From assembly GCF_001908095.1 (NCBI RefSeq), contig NZ_MKGR01000007.1, positions 26,239-90,238 on the forward strand: a stretch of DNA of 64,000 nt. Reading direction: 5' to 3'. A model generated the notes under the pieces. That model was not told where the DNA came from, did not search any database, and saw only the letters and a program-made list of their open reading frames with translations. The position numbers and the translations under genes are program-made. Source of the DNA: Xenorhabdus thuongxuanensis. Its GTDB lineage: Bacteria > Pseudomonadota > Gammaproteobacteria > Enterobacterales > Enterobacteriaceae. Below, one piece after another: positions 38,909 through 51,867 of the stretch; position 1 is the stretch's first letter; every line of letters starts with the position of its first letter.

Positions 38909-39885
38909 TAGCTTTCTTCCTGATTGTCGTTAGTCTTCTTAACTCCGACCACTTTTTGAATAAAATAGCGCGGGCGAGCACGAACATCGTTATATATTCG
39001 ACCAATGTATTCACCCAATAGTCCCATGGCGACGAACTGTGCTCCAATAAACATGAAAAGAATAGCAAACAGGGTAAACACCCCTTCAGCAGCCCACATT
39101 GAGCCAAACACAAAGCGTAGAACAATCAATAATACCGCCAATAAGAAACCTACTATGGCAATGATACTTCCCGCTACACTTAATAACCGCAACGGTGCAG
39201 TTGTTAAGCACGTCAGAAGGTCATACATCAGATTTATCAGTTTCATAAAACTGTATTTGGAGTTCCCAAACTCACGCTCTGCATGGGCTACATCAATTTC
39301 TATTGTTCTGCGTGCAAAAGTGTTGGCAAGAATGGGAATAAACGTACTGCGTTCATGGCATTGAAGCATCGCGCATATAATGTGACGTCGATAGGCGCGC
39401 AACATACAACCATAATCCCCCATTGAACGCCCCGTCGCCTTGGTTATCATCGCATTGATTATTTTAGAAGCAGCTTTACGAAACCAAGAATCCTGACGAT
39501 GAATACGACGTGTACCCACGACGTCATATCCTTCTTCTGCCGTTTTAACTAAACGGGGGATTTCTTCTGGCGGGTTTTGTAAATCAGCATCAAGTGTAAT
39601 AACCAGATCACCGTCAGCTTGATGGAAACCAGCCATAATTGCTGAATGTTGTCCATAATTACGGTTAAGCAAAATAGCAATCACATGATTTTCTGGAGAT
39701 TCAGCCGCCTGAGTTAAGATCTCGGCAGAGTTATCATGGCTGCCATCATCAACCAAAATTACTTCGTATTTCTGTTCTAATTTTTGGCACGCTGCGAGAG
39801 TTCTTTCCAGTAACTGGGGTAAACTTTCTTCTTCGTTGTAAACAGGAATAACGACTGAAACTTTTTTGATCTTCTCAAATGTCAC
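38908..39885 (-). CDS. arnC: Undecaprenyl-phosphate Ara4FN transferase
   Basis: This is a GT2 glycosyltransferase that moves L-Ara4-formyl-N from UDP to undecaprenyl phosphate at the cytoplasmic face. The 325 residues have the nucleotide-binding start [20 protein letters not shown], the metal motif [16 protein letters not shown], and two C-terminal membrane helices (about 235-258 and 270-290). The start is a GTG at 39885 immediately after the arnB TAA stop, with no gap, so expression is coupled to arnB. Confidence 0.95.
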   Translation of the reverse strand: MTFEKIKKVSVVIPVYNEEESLPQLLERTLAACQKLEQKYEVILVDDGSHDNSAEILTQAAESPENHVIAILLNRNYGQHSAIMAGFHQADGDLVITLDADLQNPPEEIPRLVKTAEEGYDVVGTRRIHRQDSWFRKAASKIINAMITKATGRSMGDYGCMLRAYRRHIICAMLQCHERSTFIPILANTFARRTIEIDVAHAEREFGNSKYSFMKLINLMYDLLTCLTTAPLRLLSVAGSIIAIVGFLLAVLLIVLRFVFGSMWAAEGVFTLFAILFMFIGAQFVAMGLLGEYIGRIYNDVRARPRYFIQKVVGVKKTNDNQEES

Positions 39886-41031
39886 TTAATTACGCTCCGA
39901 AAGAATTTCAGTTATCACATCCACGACACGATCTACATCGTCATTGCTCATATCTGGGAAAAGAGGCAATGAACAAAGTGTTGACGAATTCCACTCAGAT
40001 GCAGGCAGGGAAAGTTGTGGATAACGCTCACGATAATATTTTTGTGTGTGCGCAGCTCTGAAATGCAAACCTGTACCAATATTTCTGTCCCTTAAACGCG
40101 TCATAAAAGTATCGCGGTCAATACCACAGATACTTTTGTCGACGCGTACCATAAAAAGATGATGAGAATGCAAATGCGCATATTCGGGAACTTTCAGCAT
40201 TAGCAATGGTGAATCAATAAGAGCATCAGAATAGCGAGCCACCAACTCCCGCCGACGTTCATTCATTGATGCCAGTTTGCCTAGTTGCACAACTGCCATC
40301 GCCGCATGAATATCTGATAGGTTGTATTTAAAACCCGGCTCAATCACTTCCGCTTGAGGTTTCCTACCCTGAATTTGTCTATCAAAAGCATCGACAGCTA
40401 AGCCATGAAATTTTAAACAACGGATCCGTTGGGCAAGCTCATCATCATCTGTAACGAACATGCCACCTTCTGCGCAGGTCATGTTTTTAATAGCATGAAA
40501 AGAAAAGATTGCGGTCCCCTGCTCTCCGACCCATTCATTTTTATAACGGGTGCCGACAGCATGGGCTGCATCTTCAATCAGGGGAATATCTGCTTTTTGA
40601 GCGACAGCGCGAAGGGCGTCAAGGTCACAAGGCGCTCCCGCATAATGGACGGGTATAATTGCCTTGGTTTTGGGGGTAATCGCTTTTTTGATTGTTTCTG
40701 CACTGACCATCAATGTATCACGGTCAACATCAACCATGACAGGCTCAGCGCCTAACAAACAAATGATATTGATGGTGGAGACCCAAGTTTGGGAAGGAGT
40801 AATGACTTCATCACCTGGACCTATGCCTAATGCCAACAAAGCCAAATGCATTCCCGCCGTAGCGGAACATAGAGCAATAGCATGTTTGCATCCAAACATA
40901 AGAGAAAAATCTTGTTCTAACTGATGGTTCTGTGGGCCTGTCGTAATCCAACCTGAGTGTAAAACTTTCTCTATCGCTTCTATCTCTTCTCTGCCAATTG
41001 CAGGACGAGAAAATGGCAAAAAACTATCCAT
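39886..41031 (-). CDS. arnB: UDP-4-amino-4-deoxy-L-arabinose aminotransferase
   Basis: This is a PLP enzyme of the DegT/DnrJ/EryC1 family that transaminates UDP-4-keto-pentose with glutamate to UDP-L-Ara4N. The 381 residues start with the typical [17 protein letters not shown]. The PLP Lys lies in [18 protein letters not shown], and [12 protein letters not shown] holds the Asp that contacts the pyridine nitrogen. It is the first gene of the operon. The 154-bp gap upstream (41032-41185) must hold its promoter. I see no convincing PmrA box or PhoP box there, although arn operons are usually under one or both. Photorhabdus calls this operon pbgPE. Confidence 0.95.
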   Translation of the reverse strand: MDSFLPFSRPAIGREEIEAIEKVLHSGWITTGPQNHQLEQDFSLMFGCKHAIALCSATAGMHLALLALGIGPGDEVITPSQTWVSTINIICLLGAEPVMVDVDRDTLMVSAETIKKAITPKTKAIIPVHYAGAPCDLDALRAVAQKADIPLIEDAAHAVGTRYKNEWVGEQGTAIFSFHAIKNMTCAEGGMFVTDDDELAQRIRCLKFHGLAVDAFDRQIQGRKPQAEVIEPGFKYNLSDIHAAMAVVQLGKLASMNERRRELVARYSDALIDSPLLMLKVPEYAHLHSHHLFMVRVDKSICGIDRDTFMTRLRDRNIGTGLHFRAAHTQKYYRERYPQLSLPASEWNSSTLCSLPLFPDMSNDDVDRVVDVITEILSERN

Positions 41032-41185
41032 AACCGCCTTGTGCCTTGTATATCCTAATTGTTTTATAATCGATCAATTTTAGCTGATGATTTTTTAACA
41101 AAACATCAACGTAAAACAAATTATGGTCAACCAAACACCAAAAGCAGATAGCAAGCAATGATTATGGTGGATTTATTTACGGGAA

Positions 41186-41953
41186 CTACACGTGGCTGAC
41201 CCTCCATAATTTATAGCCGGCATTTCTGATATGTCCAATATTTGCCTCAAAAACTTCTGATAAATTTCGTTCTGTCATTACATTCTGTGGTATACCTGAT
41301 ACTAACAATCTTCCATGCAAGAGCAACCATACTTCTGTCGCTTGTTCATATGTGTGGTTAAGATCATGACTACTCAATAATACCGTCCCCCCCGATGCAC
41401 AAAATCTTTTTGTTAACTTATCTAAAATGGCTTGTTGGGTGATATCAAGATTATTTGTCGGCTCATCAAGTAAGAGTAAACTCCCATCAGGATTAAGATC
41501 CGGCCATATCTGAAAAAACGTGCCTGCCAACCTGACACGCTGCCACTCTCCGCCGGAGAGTTGACCAATTGACGAACAAAGCAATGGCAGGAGCTTCATT
41601 TGCTGGCAAAGTTCATACAACACATGTTCACTTTGAGCTAATGGGGCACATTCAGGGCGGAACATATCTAGATATTGAAAAACCGGCATGATAGGAATAG
41701 AAGAAGATTGGGAGAACCAGGCCCGGCGCCTTGCCAACTCGTGCTGACGGTAATCCTGCAAATTCCGACCATGCAAGCGAATAGTACCGCTATAAGATAA
41801 AATACCCGCGATTGCTGCAAGCAATGTACTTTTCCCTGAACCATTTAATCCAACCAGATGAATTTGTTTCCCTGCCGTAACAGACTCAGACAATGAACTC
41901 AATCTATTGTTAACATTAACACTCTCCAGTTCCAAAATCGGCTGACCGATCAT
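41186..41953 (-). CDS. btuD: Vitamin B12 ABC transporter ATPase
   Basis: This is a 255-residue ABC ATPase of the cobalamin importer BtuCD-F. It has Walker [12 protein letters not shown], the signature LSGGEWQRVRLAGTFFQIW (GGEWQRV is characteristic of BtuD), Walker B LLLLDEPTNNLD, and H-loop LSSHDLNHTYEQAT. It lies 51 bp after btuC in the same direction. The glutathione peroxidase gene btuE that separates the two in E. coli is absent. Confidence 0.94.
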   Translation of the reverse strand: MIGQPILELESVNVNNRLSSLSESVTAGKQIHLVGLNGSGKSTLLAAIAGILSYSGTIRLHGRNLQDYRQHELARRRAWFSQSSSIPIMPVFQYLDMFRPECAPLAQSEHVLYELCQQMKLLPLLCSSIGQLSGGEWQRVRLAGTFFQIWPDLNPDGSLLLLDEPTNNLDITQQAILDKLTKRFCASGGTVLLSSHDLNHTYEQATEVWLLLHGRLLVSGIPQNVMTERNLSEVFEANIGHIRNAGYKLWRVSHV

Positions 41954-42004
41954 GTTATTACCCTCATCTCCTTATCTGCATTAACAATGCAAAAATGGTA
42001 TTTC

Positions 42005-43012
42005 TTAATAGTGATGTGTTCTCACTAAAAGCCATATAAAAATTGGAGATCCTAAAGTTACTGTGACAACCCCTATCGGCACTTCTGCATGAGATAATGA
42101 CAAACGGGAAACTAAATCTGCCAACAGTAAACCACTGCCTCCGGCCAATGCACTGGCCGGAAGTAATGTCTTATGATCAGTCAAACCAATCAATCTTAAG
42201 ATATGGGGAATAACCAAGCCGATAAAACTGATCGCTCCCGCAAGGGCAACACTCAAACCAACTAATAATCCGATTACCGATACAAACACATTACGCCATT
42301 TATGGTGAGACACACCCAGTTGCCGAGCCTGTAACTCCCCAAGAGAGAGGTAATTCAAAATGTTGCCTTTGCTGCTTAACCATAAGATAGCGGGAAGCAA
42401 TACAACAATCAGCCATTTTTGGCGCCAATCAACACCACTGAAACTTCCCATCATCCAATACATCAATTGCCGGAGATCTAAACTGGTACTGAAATAGACC
42501 ATCCATGTCATCAAGGCGCCAAAGATCACACCAAAAGCAACACCAATCAATAACAGACGGGTATTAGTCACTTGATGTTTTCTGGAAAATCCCAGCAAAA
42601 TTGCAGTCATGAAAAATGCCCCAAATACCGCTCCAACACTTAATAACCACAATGGTGCAATACCATGAAAGATAAGTATTAAACATACCACTACAACACC
42701 AGCACCATTACTGATCCCAAGTAATCCAGGCTCCGCCAACGGGTTTTCGAACAGAGCTTGCATAATTGCTCCTGACAGGGCTAAGCTCGCACCAACCACC
42801 ATAACGGCAATCGCCCTGGGTAATCTCAACTGCCAAATAAATAATTGGGCAGGTTCCGACAGCCATTGATCAGGCCAAAACCAGATTTCACCAGCGCATA
42901 ATGACAACATGAACAGAATAACGAATAAGACAGACAAAACCGCCACCACCCGATGGTTGCGTTTTCTCTGATAGGTGATCAACTCATAAACAGAGTACAT
43001 GTGTGAGGCCAT
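42005..43012 (-). CDS. btuC: Vitamin B12 ABC transporter permease
   Basis: This is a 335-residue FecCD-family permease with about 10 helices. [15 protein letters not shown] at the N-terminus, [20 protein letters not shown], and [19 protein letters not shown] are all diagnostic of BtuC. It pairs with BtuD to import cobalamin from the periplasm. The start is uncertain: the ATG at 43012 and one at 43000 both lack a clear ribosome site. It follows ihfA, as in E. coli. Confidence 0.93.
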   Translation of the reverse strand: MASHMYSVYELITYQRKRNHRVVAVLSVLFVILFMLSLCAGEIWFWPDQWLSEPAQLFIWQLRLPRAIAVMVVGASLALSGAIMQALFENPLAEPGLLGISNGAGVVVVCLILIFHGIAPLWLLSVGAVFGAFFMTAILLGFSRKHQVTNTRLLLIGVAFGVIFGALMTWMVYFSTSLDLRQLMYWMMGSFSGVDWRQKWLIVVLLPAILWLSSKGNILNYLSLGELQARQLGVSHHKWRNVFVSVIGLLVGLSVALAGAISFIGLVIPHILRLIGLTDHKTLLPASALAGGSGLLLADLVSRLSLSHAEVPIGVVTVTLGSPIFIWLLVRTHHY

Positions 43013-43062
43013 GTTAGAAAATAAGTGCTCTTTTCACTGAGCAAATAAATATAGAAGATAAG

Positions 43063-43089
43063 AAAAAGACCGCAAAATGCGGCCTTTTT
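43063..43089 (-). terminator. Terminator after ihfA
   Basis: A stem of 10 or 11 pairs (AAAAAGaCCGC/GCGGcCTTTTT, 43063-43073 with 43079-43089) has an AAAAT loop and T runs on both sides. It ends the long thrS-to-ihfA transcription unit. Confidence 0.85.
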
Positions 43090-43095
43090 ATGTAG

Positions 43096-43392
43096 TTATT
43101 CTTTGGGTAACGCTTTTTCCACTCGGTTTTTCAATTTTTGACCAGGGCGAAAAGTGACAACACGGCGAGCCGTAATCGGAATATCTTCACCTGTTTTTGG
43201 ATTACGGCCTGGACGTTGATTTTTGTCTCGCAAATCAAAGTTGCCGAATCCAGATAATTTCACTTGCTCCCCATTCTCCAAAGAACGACGAACTTCTTCA
43301 AAGAACATTTCTACCAGATCTTTAGCGTCACGCTTGCTAATACCCAGTTTTTCAAACAGATTTTCTGACATTTCAGCTTTAGTAAGCGCCAT
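43096..43392 (-). CDS. ihfA: Integration host factor subunit alpha
   Basis: IHF-alpha, with IhfB, forms the DNA-bending heterodimer. The 98 residues have the HU/IHF fold with the N-terminal [20 protein letters not shown] and the DNA-intercalating arm [20 protein letters not shown], whose Pro wedges into the minor groove. It starts 4 bp after the pheT stop and is presumably cotranscribed. Confidence 0.97.
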   Translation of the reverse strand: MALTKAEMSENLFEKLGISKRDAKDLVEMFFEEVRRSLENGEQVKLSGFGNFDLRDKNQRPGRNPKTGEDIPITARRVVTFRPGQKLKNRVEKALPKE

Positions 43393-43396
43393 AAGT

Positions 43397-45784
43397 TCAG
43401 TCCCTCAAGGATGCTTGGAATCGCTGTTCTAATGCAGCAACGCATTTGTTGACAGTCGCAGCAATTTCTTCTTCTTCCAGTGTACGCATGGTATCCTGCA
43501 AGATTAAGCTAATAGCAAGGCTCTTGTAGCCTTCCGCGACACCTTTACCACAATACACGTCAAATAAGTTTATGCCAACTATATGATTTACGCCAACTTT
43601 CTTACATTCAGCCAGAATATCTTCTGCGGCTACATTTTCAGGCACAACGATGGCGATATCGCGGCGGTTAGATGGGAAGCGAGAAACTTCCTTCATCTCA
43701 GGGATCACGCGGTCTACCAGACCAGTCCATAATAACTCGAATACCACGGTACGGCCGTTTAAGTCAAGTTTACGCTCCAGTTCTGGATGAACAACACCGA
43801 TATAACCAATGTAATTATTTTCCAGATAAATCCCAGCACTTTGCCCAGGATGTAAAGCAGGATGTTCTTCTGCCTTAAAGGAAATGTTAGATAGTTTACC
43901 TGTCAGTTCTAAAACAGATTCTAAATCACCCTTCAAATCAAAGAAATCAACTGCTTGTTTTTCAATCGACCAGTGCTCTTCGAACCGGTTTCCTGCAATA
44001 ACACCACCGAGCATTAATTCCTGACGAATACCATGTTCGGCATTTGCATCCGGCACAAAACGCAACCCTGTTTCAAATAAACGAACACGGTTTTGTTGAC
44101 GGTTTTGGTTATAGGCGACAGTGGTCAATAATCCTGTCAACAAGGACAAACGCATTGCAGACATATCCGCCGAAATCGGATTAGGCAAGATCAACGCTTG
44201 TTCCTGTGGGTGAAGATATTTCTGAACCTTAGGATCAACGAAGCTGTAAGTAATTACTTCTTGATAACCTCTGTCCACCAACATTGTTTTAACCCGTTTC
44301 AATGGCAAATCAGCTTCACGATGTGAAGTCATAATCAGATCTGCACGCACTGGTACGTCAGGAATGTTGTTATAACCGTAAATACGGGCGACCTCTTCAA
44401 CAAGATCTTCCTCGATTTGCATATCAAAACGCCAGCTAGGTGCAACAGCTTGCCAGCTACCATTCTGGACTGTTACCTGGCAGCCTAAACGCGTCAGAAT
44501 ATCGGTTACTTGTTCATCAGTAATATGATGACCAATCAAACGATCCAGTTTATTACGATTAAGCGTAATCGTTGCTGATTTTGGTAAGTGAGATTCGCTA
44601 GTAACATCAACGATTTCTCCTGCTTCTCCCCCACAAATGTCAATCAACAACTGAGTGGCATATTCCATTGCTTTATGCTGAAGCTGTGGATCAACACCAC
44701 GTTCAAAACGGTGAGAAGCATCGGTATGCAAACCATAACGGCGAGCACGGCCAATAATCGCCAGTGGCGCAAAGAATGCACATTCTAGCAGAATATGCTG
44801 TGTTTCTGCATTAACACCAGAATATTCTCCACCGAAAATACCAGCCATAGCAACTGGTTGTTTTGCATCAGAAATGATAAGTGTTTCAGTAGAAAGTTCG
44901 GTTTCATTACCATTCAGCAGAGTGAGTTTTTCACCTTGCTCAGCGAAGCGAACAATAATTGAACCATTCAAACGTTCTAAGTCGAACGCATGCAATGGCT
45001 GGCCTAATTCGAGTAAAACATAGTTGGTGATGTCAACAACCGGATCAATGGAACGAACACCTCCACGACGCAGTTTTTCGCGTATCCACAATGGGGTGGT
45101 TGCCTTGACGTTCACATTCTTGATCACGCGCCCCAAATAGCGTGGGCAGGCTTCAGGAGCGTCAACACGAATAGGGAATGTTGCATCTGTAGTTGGTTTA
45201 ACCGCTTCAATTTTCGGCTCTGTCATGGACAATTTATTGATAACCGCAACGTCACGGGCAACCCCCATGATGCTCAGGCAGTCAGCACGGTTTGGTGTAA
45301 TGCTGATCTCAATCGCGTGATCATCTAATTTCATGTAATCACGCAGATCAACACCAATTGGAGCATCTGCTGGCAACTCAATAATGCCATCCTGATCGTC
45401 GGCAATACCTAGTTCAGAAAACGAACACAACATGCCTTCTGATGTCTCGCCTCGTAATTTCGCTGGTTTAATTTTAAAATCACCTGGTAGCACAGCACCA
45501 ACTGTAGCAACAGCGACACGAAGCCCTTGACGGCAATTAGGTGCACCACAGACAATGTCCAACAGACGTTCGCCGCCGACATTAACTTTTGTGACACGCA
45601 ATTTATCTGCATTTGGATGTTGTCCACACTCAACAACTTCACCAACAAATACACCGTGGAATTGACCTGCCACTTTTTCAACACCATCAACTTCCAAACC
45701 AGCCATGGTGATTTGATCAGACAATGCTTCACTATTAATGGCTGGGTTTGTCCACTCGCGTAACCAGAGTTCACTGAATTTCAT
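43397..45784 (-). CDS. pheT: Phenylalanyl-tRNA synthetase beta chain
   Basis: The beta subunit of the alpha2-beta2 enzyme provides tRNA recognition and editing. The 795 residues (795 in E. coli) include the N-terminal tRNA-binding OB fold (about 40-150), the B3/B4 editing domain (about 215-390), the B5 domain, the catalytic-like core, and a C-terminal anticodon-binding ferredoxin-like fold ending [13 protein letters not shown]. It lies 14 bp downstream of pheS, a single operon. Confidence 0.97.
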   Translation of the reverse strand: MKFSELWLREWTNPAINSEALSDQITMAGLEVDGVEKVAGQFHGVFVGEVVECGQHPNADKLRVTKVNVGGERLLDIVCGAPNCRQGLRVAVATVGAVLPGDFKIKPAKLRGETSEGMLCSFSELGIADDQDGIIELPADAPIGVDLRDYMKLDDHAIEISITPNRADCLSIMGVARDVAVINKLSMTEPKIEAVKPTTDATFPIRVDAPEACPRYLGRVIKNVNVKATTPLWIREKLRRGGVRSIDPVVDITNYVLLELGQPLHAFDLERLNGSIIVRFAEQGEKLTLLNGNETELSTETLIISDAKQPVAMAGIFGGEYSGVNAETQHILLECAFFAPLAIIGRARRYGLHTDASHRFERGVDPQLQHKAMEYATQLLIDICGGEAGEIVDVTSESHLPKSATITLNRNKLDRLIGHHITDEQVTDILTRLGCQVTVQNGSWQAVAPSWRFDMQIEEDLVEEVARIYGYNNIPDVPVRADLIMTSHREADLPLKRVKTMLVDRGYQEVITYSFVDPKVQKYLHPQEQALILPNPISADMSAMRLSLLTGLLTTVAYNQNRQQNRVRLFETGLRFVPDANAEHGIRQELMLGGVIAGNRFEEHWSIEKQAVDFFDLKGDLESVLELTGKLSNISFKAEEHPALHPGQSAGIYLENNYIGYIGVVHPELERKLDLNGRTVVFELLWTGLVDRVIPEMKEVSRFPSNRRDIAIVVPENVAAEDILAECKKVGVNHIVGINLFDVYCGKGVAEGYKSLAISLILQDTMRTLEEEEIAATVNKCVAALEQRFQASLRD

Positions 45785-45798
45785 GTGATATACCCGCC

Positions 45799-46827
<1,029 letters not shown>

Positions 46828-46861
46828 CTATGTCCTCATGTTATTGACTAATGAGGACATA

Positions 46862-46890
46862 AAAATAAAAAAGCCTCCACACTGGAGGCT
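46862..46890 (-). terminator. pheST attenuator terminator
   Basis: An 8-bp perfect stem AGCCTCCA/TGGAGGCT (46872-46879 with 46883-46890) is followed on the minus strand by TTTTTTATTTTT. Upstream, the Phe-codon stretch can pair with GTAAGAAAAGAAACG (about 46908-46922), the alternative fold expected of a Phe-tRNA-responsive attenuator. Confidence 0.88.
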
Positions 46891-46937
46891 CAGGCGCTAT
46901 TTTTCGTTTCTTTTCTTACGCGCGAAGCCCCCTGATC

Positions 46938-46985
46938 TCAGGTGTTAAAGTAAAAAAAGAAACGAAAAAAGGCTAACTTTATCAT
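46938..46985 (-). CDS. pheM: pheST leader peptide PheM
   Basis: This is a 15-residue leader peptide, MIKLAFFRFFFYFNT, with six Phe codons. It corresponds to E. coli PheM ([14 protein letters not shown]). The ATG at 46985 has an AGGAG site 9 nt upstream. When charged tRNA-Phe is scarce, ribosomes stall in the Phe run and the downstream terminator does not form, raising PheS/PheT production. The run of Phe codons is also the DNA that pairs in the attenuator fold. Too short for most gene callers. Confidence 0.9.
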   Translation of the reverse strand: MIKLAFFRFFFYFNT

Positions 46986-47085
46986 TTGCGTTCTTTCTCC
47001 TGTACCCTTCTTGTATTCACCAATCGCAATCTGAACCACAATACTAGTCTGATCCCAGATATTATCTAATCTTTTGGAAAAAAGT

Positions 47086-47111
47086 AAAAGAGGGAGCAAG
47101 CTCCCTCTTTT
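47086..47111 (-). terminator. rplT terminator
   Basis: A 26-nt perfect palindrome (47086-47111) built on AAAAGAGGGAGC, followed on the minus strand by TACTTTTTTCC. It lies 9 bp after the rplT stop and separates the ribosomal protein unit from pheM. Confidence 0.88.
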
Positions 47112-47119
47112 AACCTGAC

Positions 47120-47485
<366 letters not shown>

Positions 47486-47518
47486 CTATCGTCTCTGAGT
47501 TCTAATCTAAAAAATTGC

Positions 47519-47737
<219 letters not shown>

Positions 47738-47810
47738 TTAATTACAACGAACTAGTAAGGCGAATAGACCCCAGCCAGAATTAACTGGAGCCCATTACTT
47801 GTTTGCCTGA

Positions 47811-48353
<543 letters not shown>

Positions 48354-50282
48354 TTATTCCTCCAATTGGTGAAGATTACGACTGCGTATTTCTGTCAGCA
48401 GTTTTTCTGTAAACTCACTGATCTCAATGCTACCTAAATCTTTGCCGCGGCGAGTACGAACAGATACTTTTCCTGACTCGACCTCTTTATCACCACAAAC
48501 AAGCATATAAGGTACACGACGCAGAGTGTGTTCACGGATTTTAAAACCAATCTTCTCGTTTCTCAAGTCTGCTTTTGCACGAATGCCTGCATCTTGAAGT
48601 TTTTTAACCAATTCCTGTACATAATCTGACTGGCCATCAGTAATATTCATAACGACAACCTGCTGAGGTGCCAACCATGTTGGGAAAAACCCAGCATACT
48701 CTTCTGTCAGGATACCAATAAACCGTTCCAGCGATCCCAGAACCGCGCGGTGAATCATGACAGGAATCTTACGTTCGTTATTTTCACCTACATATGACGC
48801 GTTCAGGCGTGCCGGTAGTGAAAAATCGAGTTGCACAGTACCACATTGCCACGCACGATCCAAACAATCATATAGAGTAAATTCAATTTTAGGGCCATAA
48901 AATGCCCCTTCACCCGGCTGGTATTCAAATTCAATGTCGTTTCGGGTTAATGCTTCAGCAAGATCCGCTTCTGCTTCATCCCACTGTTTTTCCGTACCAA
49001 TACGTTTTTCTGGGCGAGTTGATAATTTAACAACAATCTTCTCAAAGCCAAATGTGCCATACACATCGTAAATCATTTTGATACAGCTACTGACTTCTTG
49101 AAGGATTTGATCTTCAGTACAGAAGATATGTGCATCATCTTGAGTAAAGCCACGTACACGCATCAAACCATGTAACGCGCCTGATGGTTCGTTACGATGA
49201 CAGCTACCAAATTCAGCCATACGCAACGGCAAGTCACGATAGGATTTCAACCCTTGGTTAAAAATCTGAACATGACCAGGGCAGTTCATCGGTTTTACAC
49301 AATATTCACGGTTTTCCGATGAAGTTGTGAACATATTTTCTTTATAGTTTTCCCAGTGCCCTGTTTTTTCCCACAGAATACGGTCCATCATAAATGGGCC
49401 TTTTACTTCCTGGTATTGGTACTCTTTGAGCTTCATGCGAACGAAAGTTTCTAATTCACGGAAAATTGTCCAGCCATCATTGTGCCAAAACGCCATACCT
49501 GGTGCTTCTTCCTGCATATGATACAGGTCAAGCTGCTTACCAATTTTACGATGATCGCGTTTTGCTGCTTCTTCCAAACGCTGTAAATAGGCATTAAGCT
49601 GTTTTTTATCAGCCCATGCAGTACCATAAATACGCTGCAACATTTTGTTGTCACTATTGCCACGCCAGTATGCCCCTGCAACTTTTTGCAGTTTAAAGTG
49701 ATGGCAGAAACGCATATTAGGAACATGCGGTCCACGGCACATATCAACGTATTCTTCATGGTGATACAAACCTGGACGATCATCGCGACTAATATTTTCA
49801 TCCAAAATCTGGATCTTATACTCTTCACCACGAGCCGCAAATGTGTCACGCGCTTCTTGCCAGCCAACCCTTTTCTTGATGACATCGTAGTCTTTTTTAG
49901 CAAGTTCCAGCATACGTTTTTCAAGCAGTTCGATATCTTCCTGCGTCAAAGAGCGGTCTAAATCAACGTCATAGTAGAAACCATTGTCAATAACAGGACC
50001 GATAGCCATTTTCGTATCAGGCCACAACTGTTTAATTGCATGACCCAACAAATGTGCACATGAATGACGGATAATTTCCAAACCTTCTTCATTTTTGCTG
50101 GTGATAATAGCAAGATTGGCATCAGTCTCGATTAATTCACAAGCATCAACCAATTCACCATTAACACGGCCAGCGATACATGCTTTTGCCAAACCAGCAC
50201 CGATATCACGAGCCACATCCATTACGGAAACAGCATGCTCAAATTGACGTTGACTACCGTCAGGAAGAGTAATTACAGGCAT
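48354..50282 (-). CDS. thrS: Threonyl-tRNA synthetase
   Basis: This is a class II synthetase of 642 residues, as in E. coli. It has an N-terminal TGS domain ([20 protein letters not shown] onward), an editing domain with [17 protein letters not shown] (residues about 73-90) and [12 protein letters not shown], the catalytic core with zinc ligands ([11 protein letters not shown], plus two His), and a C-terminal anticodon domain. Its mRNA leader carries the hairpin described separately, which in E. coli lets ThrRS block its own translation. Confidence 0.97.
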   Translation of the reverse strand: MPVITLPDGSQRQFEHAVSVMDVARDIGAGLAKACIAGRVNGELVDACELIETDANLAIITSKNEEGLEIIRHSCAHLLGHAIKQLWPDTKMAIGPVIDNGFYYDVDLDRSLTQEDIELLEKRMLELAKKDYDVIKKRVGWQEARDTFAARGEEYKIQILDENISRDDRPGLYHHEEYVDMCRGPHVPNMRFCHHFKLQKVAGAYWRGNSDNKMLQRIYGTAWADKKQLNAYLQRLEEAAKRDHRKIGKQLDLYHMQEEAPGMAFWHNDGWTIFRELETFVRMKLKEYQYQEVKGPFMMDRILWEKTGHWENYKENMFTTSSENREYCVKPMNCPGHVQIFNQGLKSYRDLPLRMAEFGSCHRNEPSGALHGLMRVRGFTQDDAHIFCTEDQILQEVSSCIKMIYDVYGTFGFEKIVVKLSTRPEKRIGTEKQWDEAEADLAEALTRNDIEFEYQPGEGAFYGPKIEFTLYDCLDRAWQCGTVQLDFSLPARLNASYVGENNERKIPVMIHRAVLGSLERFIGILTEEYAGFFPTWLAPQQVVVMNITDGQSDYVQELVKKLQDAGIRAKADLRNEKIGFKIREHTLRRVPYMLVCGDKEVESGKVSVRTRRGKDLGSIEISEFTEKLLTEIRSRNLHQLEE

Positions 50283-50335
50283 TTAAAAATCCTTATATAC
50301 AGTGGTGACCCGCACGAAAGATCACTTGTATTAAA
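50283..50335 (-). promoter_or_regulatory. thrS translational operator (candidate)
   Basis: In the 50 nt before the thrS ATG, a short stem GTGA/TCAC (50305-50308 with 50322-50325) plus one further pair closes a loop. On the minus strand that loop reads TTTCGTGC, which displays CGT, the anticodon-like triplet of tRNA-Thr. E. coli thrS mRNA has such a tRNA mimic just before its ribosome site. The AAGGA site here lies about 10 nt before the ATG. Confidence 0.45.
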
Positions 50336-50889
50336 TCAAATTTATTATTAATCAGCACATTAGAAACAAATCCTTGCTTCACTCCGCAAGAGGTGTACAG
50401 ATTTAAGGTCACATTTTCAAAATGTATCCGGTACATTTGCCCCAATTCGCCCGACATACTAGCACACAGAGTAGGTGTTAAAATAGCTCTGTGGGAATAT
50501 ATTTAAACTATCTCTATGCAATTACACCACTTAATGGAAATTTAAAATTGCAATAATTAATAAGTAAAAAAACCGTATCTACCTACTATATTAAGTATTC
50601 TTTAATATAGAGACAGCCTAATATAATTATAAATAACAATCAGTTTTTATGATTTTATTTTTCCAATAATTACCATTAAAAATCTTTCTTCTGGTTTATC
50701 TGGAGCATAGAGAACATTTTTATGCCTCTTCCTTAAATAAGAGGTGAATGTTAGTCACCTATAAAATGCCCCTTACATCCAATTAGTTCAATTTATTTTT
50801 ATCGTCTAATAATTATCTTTATTGAACAGACCATTTTATTCAAAAAACAGGCCATCAGGTTTATTCTAATGAAAATTCACAGATTACAA
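50336..50889. other. Gap between thrS leader and emtA
   Basis: This AT-rich gap of 554 bp has no gene that I can support. It holds the thrS upstream promoters and leader by position. Inverted repeats include the perfect 9-bp CTATATTAA/TTAATATAG (50586-50594 with 50602-50610) and AGGTGA/TCACCT (50742-50747 with 50755-50760). The second could end emtA transcripts on the minus strand. Confidence 0.5.
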
Positions 50890-51567
50890 TTATTGAATAT
50901 CCAAAGCACGATAAGCATTTTTAACTTTCCATAAATAACGTGGAGCCTGTGGTGCAGGGTGATTATTTTGGACATATTGATAAAACTCATTCGGTGTCAT
51001 TCTATTAATTTTATTAATTGCCAAAGTCCGGTTTGCATCAAACGTTCGCAGCAATGCCCCTGCACCATTTACATAAGCAACTATCGTTGCATAGTACAGT
51101 GTTTCTGGATTGGAGATACCTTCCAAATGCTGTTGTTTCAAAATGCTAATATAGGCAGTACCAAGGTCAATGTTAGTTTCAGGATCTTTCAATTCACGCG
51201 TGGTTGGCTGTCCTGATTTTCCTTTTACTCTGTAAGCATCTCGCCCAGCCGTAGATGCCTTAATCTGCATTAGTCCAACTGCATTCGATTTACTAACAAC
51301 CTCTGGGCGAAAACCTGATTCCACCTGAATAATCGCTTTGATAAGCGTTTCATCAACACCATAACGTCTTGCGGCTTGCGCAATCAAACCATCAAATGGA
51401 GTGGGTTTAAACCTATTTGTCAATTTACGAGTATCAAAAGCAGCCTTATTGCCATCAAGCATACGTTTTGCCGTTGCTTGTCTACTAATGTCTGATTGAT
51501 GTACTTGTTGGTTAGCACATCCTGACAATAACAATGCCACCGCAATGTAACGGAGTTTTAATTTCAC
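50890..51567 (-). CDS. emtA: Membrane-bound lytic murein transglycosylase E
   Basis: This is a 225-residue lipoprotein with lipobox LLLSGC (lipidated Cys17) and a family 1 lytic transglycosylase domain. Catalytic Glu83 lies in IIQVESGFRPEVVSKSNA, followed by VGLMQIKASTAGRDAYR and AYVNGAGALLRTFD. It ends HPAPQAPRYLWKVKNAYRAL. These segments match E. coli EmtA/MltE (203), an endo-acting enzyme that opens the glycan for large complexes. The extra residues lie between the lipobox and the catalytic domain. It is divergent from yfeA with a 300-bp gap. The other Slt-family lipoprotein, MltC, is longer. Confidence 0.9.
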   Translation of the reverse strand: MKLKLRYIAVALLLSGCANQQVHQSDISRQATAKRMLDGNKAAFDTRKLTNRFKPTPFDGLIAQAARRYGVDETLIKAIIQVESGFRPEVVSKSNAVGLMQIKASTAGRDAYRVKGKSGQPTTRELKDPETNIDLGTAYISILKQQHLEGISNPETLYYATIVAYVNGAGALLRTFDANRTLAINKINRMTPNEFYQYVQNNHPAPQAPRYLWKVKNAYRALDIQ

Positions 51568-51797
51568 GCTGCTTCCTCTAAATAAAATTAATCCTATAAA
51601 GGATATATAATTTTACCGATAAGCCAAAAATATTTTTCTATCACTTATCAAAATCAAAATAAATTCCTTTATTACCAGTGAGTAGATGTAGACAACATAC
51701 TGGTTTTTTGTTCGCATGAAGCTTGTCGTTGCCATATCAATCAGTAAAAATTTAAGAGGCGTCTACGAATCTATCACCAATTTCGTTCGCTATCACC

Positions 51798-51832
51798 TTG
51801 ACTTTACATAAATGATACTGATAATCATTATC
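51798..51832 (+). promoter_or_regulatory. yfeA promoter with near-perfect Fur box
   Basis: GATACTGATAATCATTATC (51814-51832) matches 18 of 19 bases of the Fur consensus. A -35 TTGACT (51798-51803) and -10 GATAAT (51820-51825) put the Fur box over the core promoter, so iron-loaded Fur should block it. The rest of the divergent gap has no gene. Confidence 0.88.
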
Positions 51833-51867
51833 AATAATTATATGTACAACAAGTAAGGTTTACCATA

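Noticed and set aside
41032..41185. TGTTTT direct repeats on the minus strand before arnB as a PhoP box
   Set aside because: The copies are 13 bp apart rather than 11 and lack the TTTA core, so I do not call a PhoP box.
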